The position numbers were made by a program, and so were the translations under genes. DNA of 64,000 nucleotides from positions 248,001 to 312,000 of the forward strand of contig NZ_SLVB01000003.1 in assembly GCF_004341845.1 (NCBI RefSeq), in the 5' to 3' direction. The stretch is from Novosphingobium sp. PhB165 (GTDB taxonomy: Bacteria; Pseudomonadota; Alphaproteobacteria; Sphingomonadales; Sphingomonadaceae). Shown here piece after piece: positions 1 through 7,309 of the stretch; the first letter of the stretch is position 1; each line of letters begins with the position of its first letter. The notes beneath the pieces are model-generated. The model was not told the origin of the DNA. It searched no databases and saw only the letters and a program-made list of their open reading frames with translations.

Positions 1-391
1 CGAATTCGGCGGGAATGCCGTTGTTATAGCTCTGCTTGGCCATGCCGGCCGAGCCCTGCCCGTTCACGCTCGGCAAAGTGGCCGCGCCGGCCACTTCGGT
101 CGCGCCGCGCGCCTGCATGATGCGCGCCTGTGCCACGGCGACATCCGGCGAACCGGCCAGAGCCTCCGTCACCAACGCATCAAGCTGCGGATCGCCATAG
201 GCGGTCCACCACTGCTGCTGCGGCCATGCGGCGTTGGCCTGTTGCGAGGAGAGCGATTGCGCGCTGTCCAGCGTTGATGGGGCGCGCATCTGCGGCTTGG
301 GCCCAAGATCGGGCACCGCACAGGCGGACAGCGAAAGGCCGACGACCAGCAACGAGGCTGCCGCGACTCGGGGGGAGAGGATCGTACTCAT
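1..391 (-). CDS. NodT-family outer membrane efflux lipoprotein (N-terminal part)
   Basis: Only the first 130 codons lie in the window; the gene runs off the left edge. The N-terminus has a lipoprotein signal peptide with lipobox LSAC (Cys24), followed by the start of the outer membrane factor fold: WPQQQWWTAYGDPQLDALV is the usual opening of NodT/OprM-type RND efflux channels, and SPDVAVAQARIMQARG is the first coiled-coil helix. Such proteins form the outer membrane exit duct of tripartite drug or metal efflux pumps. It is divergent from a TetR gene, and its promoter and start codon overlap a TetR-type operator, so local repression is likely. The ATG at 389-391 is the first start after the promoter. 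The substrate cannot be told from this fragment. Confidence 0.85.
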   Translation of the reverse strand, partial: MSTILSPRVAAASLLVVGLSLSACAVPDLGPKPQMRAPSTLDSAQSLSSQQANAAWPQQQWWTAYGDPQLDALVTEALAGSPDVAVAQARIMQARGATEVAGAATLPSVNGQGSAGMAKQSYNNGIPAEF

Positions 392-397
392 CAGTAC
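384..397. promoter_or_regulatory. TetR-type operator 1, over the efflux gene start
   Basis: Perfect inverted repeat GTACT-CATC-AGTAC. It overlaps the ATG of the efflux lipoprotein gene and lies just downstream of its -10. The same arms recur at 440-453, centre to centre 56 bp. That the adjacent TetR protein binds both is inferred from position and symmetry. Confidence 0.65.
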
Positions 398-400
398 AGT

Positions 401-429
401 TTTTATCGACCTCGGCCTTGCCTGTGTCA
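401..429 (-). promoter_or_regulatory. Predicted promoter of the efflux lipoprotein gene
   Basis: On the minus strand, -35 TTGACA (429-424), a 17-bp spacer and -10 ATAAAA (406-401). The consensus -35 and exact spacing make this a good sigma-70-type candidate. It interleaves with the TetR promoter on the other strand. Confidence 0.55.
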
Positions 430-446
430 ATCGGAAAGCGTACTAT
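418..446 (+). promoter_or_regulatory. Predicted promoter of the tetR gene
   Basis: -35 TTGCCT (418-423), a 17-bp spacer and -10 TACTAT (441-446). The -10 lies inside operator 2 (440-453), which fits autorepression. Confidence 0.5.
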
Positions 447-453
447 GCAGTAC
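440..453. promoter_or_regulatory. TetR-type operator 2, over the tetR -10
   Basis: Perfect inverted repeat GTACT-ATGC-AGTAC with the same arms and 4-bp gap as the site at 384-397. It covers the tetR -10 and ends 4 bp before the tetR ATG. Confidence 0.65.
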
Positions 454-457
454 TGAG

Positions 458-1078
458 ATGACAAATACGGGTAAGAGAGAACTCAATAAGGCCAGAAAGC
501 GGGCGGAGATCGTCGAGGTGGCGACCCGATCGTTCTTCGAACGCGGCTATGGTGCCACCAGCATGTCGGCGATTGCCGACGAGTTGGGCGGCTCGAAAGC
601 CACGCTCTGGGCCCATTTCGCCTCGAAGGAAGACCTGTTCGCCGCCGTGGTGGACAACAAGGTCGAAGCCTTCTCCAAAGACGTGGACGAAGTGCTGACC
701 AGCCAGTCGTTCTCGTTTTCCGCGCTGCGCCGTGCATGCCTGCGCTTCCTCGACTGCCTGCTGCGTGAGGATTCGGTGCAGCTTTTCCGCCTCGTCGTCA
801 GCGAGGGGGAGCGCTTCCCCGAGATCACCGAAATGTTCTATTCGCGCGGCCCGGAGAAGTTCCGAAGCTGCGTCACCCGGTTCTTCGCCACGTCCTTCTC
901 CGAGGCGGAGGCACAGCGGCTGACCCTGCTGATCGTCTCCGCGATGGTCGGTTACCGCTCGGACGTGCTGATGCGCCCCGTCAAGCCGACCTTGCGGGAC
1001 CGCGAGGGATTCGTGGACAATGCCATCGGCCTGATCGACTGGCCGCGCCCCTCCCCCGCCCGCAGCGAAGCGGCCTGA
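458..1078 (+). CDS. TetR/AcrR-family transcriptional regulator
   Basis: A 206-residue protein with an N-terminal TetR helix-turn-helix: FFERGYGATSMSAIADELG followed by GSKATLWAHFASKEDLF at about residues 28-64. The C-terminal half resembles the AefR-type ligand domain, including FRLVVSEGERFPEITEMFY. These dimeric repressors release DNA on binding a small ligand. It is divergent from a NodT-type efflux gene with a 66-bp gap holding two identical-arm operators, so it probably represses the pump and itself. The ATG at 458 is the only start that fits the family N-terminus. The inducer is unknown. Confidence 0.92.
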   Translation: MTNTGKRELNKARKRAEIVEVATRSFFERGYGATSMSAIADELGGSKATLWAHFASKEDLFAAVVDNKVEAFSKDVDEVLTSQSFSFSALRRACLRFLDCLLREDSVQLFRLVVSEGERFPEITEMFYSRGPEKFRSCVTRFFATSFSEAEAQRLTLLIVSAMVGYRSDVLMRPVKPTLRDREGFVDNAIGLIDWPRPSPARSEAA

Positions 1079-1141
1079 ACAGCCGCGCTGCGCCGCTTCA
1101 ACCGCAGACATGACGCCCGCCCGACCCCCGTTTGCGCGCTT

Positions 1142-1184
1142 AAATTGAACACTGTCTATTTTTAAATTGAACGTCGTTCAATTT
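1142..1184. promoter_or_regulatory. 21-bp palindrome plus upstream half-site ahead of the acyltransferase gene
   Basis: A perfect palindrome at 1164-1184 has ten-base arms beginning AAATTGAACG around one central T. The nine-base half-site AAATTGAAC recurs at 1142-1150, exactly 22 bp upstream, about two helical turns. It lies about 100 bp ahead of the lysophospholipid acyltransferase fusion. The arms differ from the GTACT sites of the nearby TetR gene, so another regulator probably reads it. Regulator identity is not visible here. Confidence 0.6.
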
Positions 1185-1281
1185 CGTGTGAAGAAAGACT
1201 GCGACAACGAATCGCAGGCGGTTTAACCGCCTGCAAAGTCCTTGAAGTCCAAGCGGTCCATTCAATCACGGGGATACGGGC

Positions 1282-4200
1282 GTGGCGGCACCAGACTTTT
1301 CATTGCTTTCGAAGCGGCGGTTTGCGCCGATGTTCTGTGTCCAGTTCCTGGGCGCCTTCAACGACAACCTGCTGAAATACGCGATGCTGCTGCTGGCCAA
1401 TTACGGCCTGCTGCGCGACGCGCCGGACAAGGCAGGGATGCTCTCCGTGGTGGCGACGGGGCTGTTCACGCTGCCCTATTTCCTGTTCTCCGCCCTCGCC
1501 GGCCAGATCGCGGACCGGATCGACAAGGCGAAGCTGGTCCGCTGGATCAAGCTGGCCGAAGTGGGGATCATGGGCCTCGCACTGGTCGGATTCGCGTGGG
1601 AATCGATCCCGGTCCTGCTCGCCAGCCTGTTCATGATGGGCCTGCATTCCACCGTGTTCGGCCCGGTGAAGTACTCGATCCTGCCGCAGCACTTGTCCGA
1701 ACGCGAAGTCATGGGCGGCACCGGCCTGATCGAGGCGGGCACTTTCCTGGCGATCCTTGGCGGACAGCTTCTGGCCGGGCAGGTCGTGCCGTGGGAGGCC
1801 GGGCTGGTCGCCATGGGCCTTGCAGTCTTGGGCTGGCTCGCCGCGCAGGCAATCCCCCCTGCACCGCCCAGCCGTGATGGCCATCCGATCGACTGGAACA
1901 TCGCGCGCGGAACCTGGGCCGTGCTGGTCGCCGCCCATCGCGGACGCGGCGTCTGGCTGGCGGTGCTGGGCATCAGCTGGTTCTTCACGGCGGGTGCGAT
2001 CCTGCTGACCGAATTCGTCCCGCTCGTCTCCGACACGCTGCAAGCGCAAAAGGAAGTGGCGACGCTGTTCCTCGTCGTCTTCTCGGTGGTCATCGCGCTT
2101 GGCTCGATGACGGTGAACCGCATGCTCAAGGGCGAAGTCTCCGCCCGCTACGTGCCGGTGAGCGCGCTGATGCTGTCCATCGGCCTGATCGACCTCTGGC
2201 TCTCCACCCGCGCATTCGTGCCCACCGTGATCGACGCGACCGTGCGCGAGTTCGTGGCCAATCCGCAGTCGTGGAAGATTTTCGCCGACTTGGTGGTGAT
2301 CGCCTTCTCGGGCGGCATGTTCATCGTGCCGCTCTATGCGATCCTCCAGATCCGCTCGGCGCCGGAGGAACGCTCGCAAGTCATTGCCGCCAACAACATT
2401 CTCAACGCGGGCATGACCGTGATCGCCATCGCTATCGTGGCCGCCCTGCTCGCGAGCGGAGTCAGCGTGCCCGGCGTCATCGGCGTGCTTGGCTTTGCGA
2501 CGCTGGTGGTCGCGGTCATCTCGATCTGGCTGCTGCCGGAAACGCTGTTCAAGGCCGTGATCCGCGCGGTGCTTAAGGTGCTCTACCGCGTCGAGGTGAC
2601 GGGCATGGAGAACATGCCGAAGCCCGGCGAACCGGCCGTAGTCGTCGTCAACCACCTCTCCTACCTCGACGGCCTGCTGCTGGGCGCCTTCCTGCCCGGC
2701 AAGCCGACCTTCGCGGTCCATACCGCCATTGCCAAGAGCTGGTGGATCCAGCCCTTCCTCAAGCTGTTCCGCGCCTTTCCGGTCGATCCCACCAACCCGA
2801 TGGCGGCCAAGGCGATGGTCCGCGCGGTGAAGGAAGGTCGTACCTTGGTGATCTTCCCCGAAGGCCGCATCACCGTGACCGGCGCGCTGATGAAAGTGTT
2901 CGACGGCCCCGGCATGGTGGCCGACAAGGCCGACGCGCCGATCATCCCCGTCCGTCTTGACGGACCGCAGTACACGCCCTTCTCCCACCTCAAGGGCAAG
3001 GTCCGCCAGCGCTGGTTCCCCAAAGTCTCGATCGAAGTACTGCCCGCGCGCCGCTTCTCGATTGAAGGCGAGATGACCGCCCGCCAGCGCCGCGCCATCG
3101 CCGGCCGCCGTCTCTATGACGAGATGAGCCGGATGATCTTCGACACCAGCCACACCGACCGCACGCTGTTCGCCGCGCTCTGCGAAGCCCGCGCGGTCCA
3201 CGGTGGCAAGACCAAGGTAGTGGAGGACATCAAGCGCACGCCGCTGGCCTACAGCCGCCTGATCCTGGGTGCCGAACTCTTGGGCGAACGGCTTGCCTAT
3301 CGCACCCGCCCTGGTGAAGCCGTGGGCCTGCTGCTGCCGAACGTCAGCGGTGTCGCCCTCGCCTTCTTCGCGCTTCAGGCCGAGGGCCGCGTGCCCGCCA
3401 TGTTGAACTTCACGGTGGGTCAGGCCAGCCTCGTTTCCGCCTGCGCCACCGCGAAGATCGAAACCGTGGTCACCGCACGCGCCTTCGTCGAACAGGGCAA
3501 GCTGGAAGCCGTGATCGCCGCGCTAGAGGCGGACGGTCGCAAGGTGCTCTACCTTGAAGACCTGGCCGCAGAGATCGGCATTGGCGCCAAGCTCTGGCAC
3601 ATGGCTAGCGGCCGCCTTGCCGCCAGCCGCCATGCCCGCCGCAAGGTTTCGCCCGATGCGCCGGCGGTGATCCTGTTCACCTCAGGCTCCGAAGGCGCGC
3701 CGAAGGGCGTGGTGCTCAGCCACCGCAACCTGCTCTCCAACTGTGCGCAGCTGGCCGCGCGGATCGACTTCAACCCCGCCGACGTGGTGCTGAACGCGCT
3801 GCCGGTGTTCCACTCGTTCGGGCTGACCGGCGGCACCCTGCTGCCGCTGCTGAACGGCATCCGCACCGTGTTCTACCCCAGCCCGCTGCACTACCGCATC
3901 GTGCCCGCGCTCGCCTACGACGCCAATGCCACGATCCTGTTCGGTACCGACACTTTCCTCTCCGGCTATGCCCGCATGGCGCACAGCTATGACTTCTACT
4001 CGCTGCGCTACATCTTCGCGGGCGCGGAGAAGGTGCGCGAGGAAACCCGGCGCACGTATGCCGACAAGTTCGGCCTGCGCATCCTCGAAGGCTATGGCGC
4101 CACCGAGTGCGCGCCGGTGATCGCCGTGAACACGCCGATGCACTTCAAGGCGGGCACCGTCGGGCGGATGCTGCCGGCGATGGAGGCGCGGCTTGAGGAA

Positions 4201-4704
4201 GTGCCCGGCATCACCGAGGGCGGCCGTCTCTACGTACGCGGGCCCAACGTCATGGCCGGATACCTGCTGGCGAGCGAGCCCGGCGTGCTCCAGCCGCCCG
4301 CCGAGGGCTGGCATGACACCGGCGATATCGTCACCATTGATGAGATTGGTTTCGTCACCATCCGCGGCCGTGCCAAGCGCTTTGCCAAGATCGCGGGCGA
4401 AATGGTGTCTCTGCCCGCCGTCGAGGGTTATGCCGCCAAAGTCTGGCCCGATGCGGAAAGCGCCGTCGTCACCCGGCCCGATGCCAGGAAGGGCGAGCAA
4501 CTGGTGCTCTACACCACCGCCAAGGGCGCGGATCAGAAGGCGCTTCAGGAATGGGGCCGCGCCAACGGCATTGCCGAGCTGATGATCCCGCGTGACATCC
4601 GGGTGCTCGACGCCCTGCCCGTTCTCGGCACCGGCAAGATCGACTATGTGACGCTGAACGAGATGGCAAAGGTAGCCGAACGGGACGCGATGGAGGCAAC
4701 ATAA
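1282..4704 (+). CDS. LplT-PlsC-AAS fusion: lysophospholipid flippase/acyltransferase/acyl-ACP synthetase
   Basis: The 1140-residue protein joins three modules. Residues 1 to about 430 are an MFS transporter of the LplT type (FLGAFNDNLLKYAML, then multiple hydrophobic helices). About 440-620 is a PlsC acyltransferase with the HX4D motif in NHLSYLDG and the FPEGR motif. About 630-1130 is an AMP-binding adenylation domain with P-loop FTSGSEGAPKG, GYGATECAP and a C-terminal TGKIDY lysine motif. In E. coli LplT and Aas are separate neighbours that import lysophosphatidylethanolamine and re-acylate it at the inner membrane; here they form one chain. All catalytic motifs look intact. A palindromic site upstream suggests lipid-responsive control (inference). 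It is monocistronic, followed by a large repeat palindrome. Confidence 0.9.
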   Translation: MAAPDFSLLSKRRFAPMFCVQFLGAFNDNLLKYAMLLLANYGLLRDAPDKAGMLSVVATGLFTLPYFLFSALAGQIADRIDKAKLVRWIKLAEVGIMGLALVGFAWESIPVLLASLFMMGLHSTVFGPVKYSILPQHLSEREVMGGTGLIEAGTFLAILGGQLLAGQVVPWEAGLVAMGLAVLGWLAAQAIPPAPPSRDGHPIDWNIARGTWAVLVAAHRGRGVWLAVLGISWFFTAGAILLTEFVPLVSDTLQAQKEVATLFLVVFSVVIALGSMTVNRMLKGEVSARYVPVSALMLSIGLIDLWLSTRAFVPTVIDATVREFVANPQSWKIFADLVVIAFSGGMFIVPLYAILQIRSAPEERSQVIAANNILNAGMTVIAIAIVAALLASGVSVPGVIGVLGFATLVVAVISIWLLPETLFKAVIRAVLKVLYRVEVTGMENMPKPGEPAVVVVNHLSYLDGLLLGAFLPGKPTFAVHTAIAKSWWIQPFLKLFRAFPVDPTNPMAAKAMVRAVKEGRTLVIFPEGRITVTGALMKVFDGPGMVADKADAPIIPVRLDGPQYTPFSHLKGKVRQRWFPKVSIEVLPARRFSIEGEMTARQRRAIAGRRLYDEMSRMIFDTSHTDRTLFAALCEARAVHGGKTKVVEDIKRTPLAYSRLILGAELLGERLAYRTRPGEAVGLLLPNVSGVALAFFALQAEGRVPAMLNFTVGQASLVSACATAKIETVVTARAFVEQGKLEAVIAALEADGRKVLYLEDLAAEIGIGAKLWHMASGRLAASRHARRKVSPDAPAVILFTSGSEGAPKGVVLSHRNLLSNCAQLAARIDFNPADVVLNALPVFHSFGLTGGTLLPLLNGIRTVFYPSPLHYRIVPALAYDANATILFGTDTFLSGYARMAHSYDFYSLRYIFAGAEKVREETRRTYADKFGLRILEGYGATECAPVIAVNTPMHFKAGTVGRMLPAMEARLEEVPGITEGGRLYVRGPNVMAGYLLASEPGVLQPPAEGWHDTGDIVTIDEIGFVTIRGRAKRFAKIAGEMVSLPAVEGYAAKVWPDAESAVVTRPDARKGEQLVLYTTAKGADQKALQEWGRANGIAELMIPRDIRVLDALPVLGTGKIDYVTLNEMAKVAERDAMEAT

Positions 4705-4720
4705 CCTCTCAAACAAAACC

Positions 4721-4880
4721 CCGTCGCCCCCGCGAAGGCGGAGGCCCCGCTTTTGATTTCACGCGGAGGCGCGGAGACGCGGAGAGGTGGAGTCCTACAC
4801 TGTCTCTCCGCGCCTCCGCGCCTCCGCGTGCACCGAAAAAGAGAAGCGGGATCCCCGCCTTCGCGGGGATGACGGGGTTT
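4721..4880. repeat. Nested inverted repeat (sphingomonad REP-like element)
   Basis: The outer arms are GTCGCCCCCGCGAAGGCGGAGG on one side and CCCCGCCTTCGCGGGGATGAC on the other, with AGCGGG/CCCGCT inside. Nested within is a second inverted pair, ACGCGGAGGCGCGGAGACGCGG facing a CCGCGCCTCCGCG-type arm. The whole 160 bp could extrude as one long stem. It fills the space between the acyltransferase fusion and the asparaginase-like gene. Confidence 0.8.
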
Positions 4881-4949
4881 TAGGACGGCGTGGTTGTCTA
4901 AATCCGCCAACGGTTGCCCCGCCCTTATCGCCGGTTTAAAGGCGCGGGC

Positions 4950-5447
4950 ATGACCCAGGCTCTCCCCCCGATCCTCGTCGTCACCACGGGTGGCACTTTC
5001 GACAAGCAGTACTTCGACGCCCTCAGCGAATACCAGATCGCCGAAAGCGTGATCGAAAAGCTGCTCAAGACCTCACGCGTCGCCCACCCGTTTCGCGTGG
5101 TGGAACTGCTGCGCAAGGACAGCCTCGAACTCACCGACGAGGACCGCGCCCTCATCCGCGCCACCATCGCCGCCGCGCCGGAAAGCCACGTGGTCGTCAC
5201 CCACGGCACCGACACCATGACCCACACCGCCCAGGCGCTCGACGGTCTGGAAGGCAAGACGGTGGTGCTGACCGGCGCCCTCGCCCCCGCGCGCTTTGCC
5301 GAGAGTGATGCCACTTTCAACCTCGGCATGGCTTTCGCCTGCTGCCAGTCGGCCCAGCCCGGCGTGTGGATCACGATGAGCGGCTCGGTGTTCAACGGCC
5401 TTCAGGTCCGCAAGGACCGCGAAGCGGGAAAATTCGTAGCGATTTGA
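4950..5447 (+). CDS. Asparaginase N-domain protein (small)
   Basis: A 165-residue protein equal to the N-terminal domain of type I/II L-asparaginases. TTGGTFDK near residues 11-18 carries the nucleophile-type Thr, and THGTDTM near residues 83-89 carries the second catalytic Thr/Asp pair. It ends with MSGSVFNG and lacks the C-terminal asparaginase domain, so it is about half the usual length. Because the two halves of the active site in classical enzymes come from neighbouring subunits, activity on asparagine is uncertain. ATG 4950 is preferred to an upstream in-frame TTG at 4914 because the homology starts shortly after it. It stands alone between repeats and the histidine kinase gene. Confidence 0.78.
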   Translation: MTQALPPILVVTTGGTFDKQYFDALSEYQIAESVIEKLLKTSRVAHPFRVVELLRKDSLELTDEDRALIRATIAAAPESHVVVTHGTDTMTHTAQALDGLEGKTVVLTGALAPARFAESDATFNLGMAFACCQSAQPGVWITMSGSVFNGLQVRKDREAGKFVAI

Positions 5448-5692
5448 AGCAATTTGAGGCCCAAGCCAGCCTCCACCTGACGAAAACCTCCCCGCAATCG
5501 TTATCGGCAGCCTGTTTTAAGGGCTTCGACGGAACGCGCCCTTGGCAAGCTGCAAACGCGCCTTGGCCCAAAGTATGACGCTGGAGGTTCGCCACTCGCG
5601 TCACTGACGAACGCGAACGACCTCCCGGTCGCACTGCCGGACCCTTCCCCACTTCCCGGGGGAGCGGCCGGCGTATTGCGCTGGGAGGTACT

Positions 5693-7156
5693 GTGTCGAT
5701 TGTAGCTGAAAGCCTTGCCGAAGTTCACGCGGCGCTCCAGCACGCACCGGTCGGTTCGGCGTTGGTGGACCGCACCGGGGCAATATCCTGGGTCAATCCC
5801 GCCTTCGCCAATATGGTGGGAGAAGCCGACCCCGCCGCGCTGCGGCTTTCGCTGATGACGGTCTGGCTGGAACACGACGATGGCGAGGCGCTGCTCCAGA
5901 TGCTGGAGGCCCACTTCGCCACGCCGCTGGAAGCGCGGCTGCCGTGGACGCATTCGGCAACTTTCAAGCGGATCGACGGCGCCAGCCAGCCCGGAGAGAT
6001 CACGCTGGCCCCATGCGCCGGCGCGTTCGACCAGTGGGCGATCATCCATGTGCGCAACATGGTCCGCCTCGCCACCGCCGAAAAGCGCTTCTCGCAGATT
6101 TTCGAGAACCTGCCGCTGGGCCTGATCGTGATCGATGCGCACCAGCGTATCGTGCAGGTCAACGAAGCGCTGGCGGCGCAGTTCGGCTATGGGATCGAGG
6201 ATCTGGTCGGCCGGAGCATGGATATGCTGCTGCCGCAGCGATACCGCGCCGATCATCAGCACCATGTCGACGGCTATACGCAGGCCCCGGTCGCCCGCGC
6301 CATGGGATCGGGCCGCGACCTCACCGGCCTGCACCGCTCGGGCCGGGAAATCCCGGTCGAAGTGGCGCTCACCCGGCTCGAAACGATGGCCCAGCCGCTC
6401 TACATGGCGATCGTCACCGATATCACGCTGCGCAAACGCGGGCAGGAAGCGCTCGAACAGACCAATGCGCAACTGGAAGAGTTCACTTATGTCGCCAGCC
6501 ACGATCTGCGCTCGCCGCTGCGCGGGATTGCCGATCTCATAACCTGGATCCGCGAGGACCTTGGCGACGACAACCTGACGGACGACGTCCGCCACAACTT
6601 CGACCGCATCGCCCTGCGCATCGACCGCGCCGAGCAGATGATCGAAGACCTCCTGCGCTATGCCCGCGCCGGCGTGCGCGACACCGAGACCGAAATGGTC
6701 GACCCCGCCGATCTGGTCGAAGAGGCGCTGGCGATGTCGCTCGTGCCCGAGACGTTCCGGGTCGAGGTCGACATCGCGCCGGGCATCAGCCCGTTCAAGG
6801 CGCCGCGCGCGCCGATTGCCACGTCGCTGCGCAACCTGCTGGGCAATGCGATCAAGCACCACGGCGGCCCCGGCGGCCGCATCCGCGTAGCCGTGCGCGA
6901 GAACGGACGCTTCACCGTCTTCACCGTGGAGGACGACGGACGCGGCATCCCGCCCGGCAGCGAGGAGCGCATCTTCAAGCTGTTCCACCGCGCCTCCACG
7001 GACACCAGCGGCGAAGGCCTTGGCCTCAGCTTCACGCGGCGGATGATCAATGCCCACGGCGGCATGATTACGGTCCGCGCGAAAGGCGCGCTGGGCGGCG
7101 CCTGCTTCGAGATCCAATGGCCGCGTGTCCTGCTCAAGGAGATCGAGGATGCGTGA
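5693..7156 (+). CDS. Soluble PAS-PAS sensor histidine kinase
   Basis: A 487-residue protein without membrane helices. PAS-like domains lie at about residues 10-110 and 125-245 (FENLPLGLIVIDAHQRIVQVN). A HisKA dimerisation domain follows, with the phospho-accepting His near residue 270 in VASHDLRSPLRG, then a HATPase domain with N-box NLLGNAIKHH, DDGRGIPPG and GEGLGLSFTRRM. The DLRSPLRG style resembles the kinase part of phytochrome-like and PAS kinases, but no GAF/PHY module is present. The GTG start is supported by GGGAGG 5 bp upstream. A REC-GGDEF-EAL gene begins 153 bp downstream and is the likely phosphoryl target. The sensed signal is unknown and presumably cytoplasmic. Confidence 0.9.
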   Translation: MSIVAESLAEVHAALQHAPVGSALVDRTGAISWVNPAFANMVGEADPAALRLSLMTVWLEHDDGEALLQMLEAHFATPLEARLPWTHSATFKRIDGASQPGEITLAPCAGAFDQWAIIHVRNMVRLATAEKRFSQIFENLPLGLIVIDAHQRIVQVNEALAAQFGYGIEDLVGRSMDMLLPQRYRADHQHHVDGYTQAPVARAMGSGRDLTGLHRSGREIPVEVALTRLETMAQPLYMAIVTDITLRKRGQEALEQTNAQLEEFTYVASHDLRSPLRGIADLITWIREDLGDDNLTDDVRHNFDRIALRIDRAEQMIEDLLRYARAGVRDTETEMVDPADLVEEALAMSLVPETFRVEVDIAPGISPFKAPRAPIATSLRNLLGNAIKHHGGPGGRIRVAVRENGRFTVFTVEDDGRGIPPGSEERIFKLFHRASTDTSGEGLGLSFTRRMINAHGGMITVRAKGALGGACFEIQWPRVLLKEIEDA

Positions 7157-7309
7157 GCCGATGACCGCGCTGCCGGACCTCCTCATGCCTAACGCGGATG
7201 GTTTCCGGTTTCTTCACGCGGCCGAACTCGCGTCCGTGCCGCCGTTATCCCAACCCATCACCCAATCCGCCCAGACCCGAAATCTACCCTGACCGAGGGA
7301 ACCCAGACC

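Noticed and set aside
1300..3201. 633-codon open frame antisense to the LplT-PlsC-AAS gene
   Set aside because: It is rich in His, Asp, Arg and Gly as expected from the reverse of a high-GC gene, and the plus-strand gene has clear domains.
7149..7292. 47-codon frame overlapping the histidine kinase stop by 8 bp
   Set aside because: The overlap would permit coupled translation, but the peptide has no recognisable features and a good gene starts soon after.
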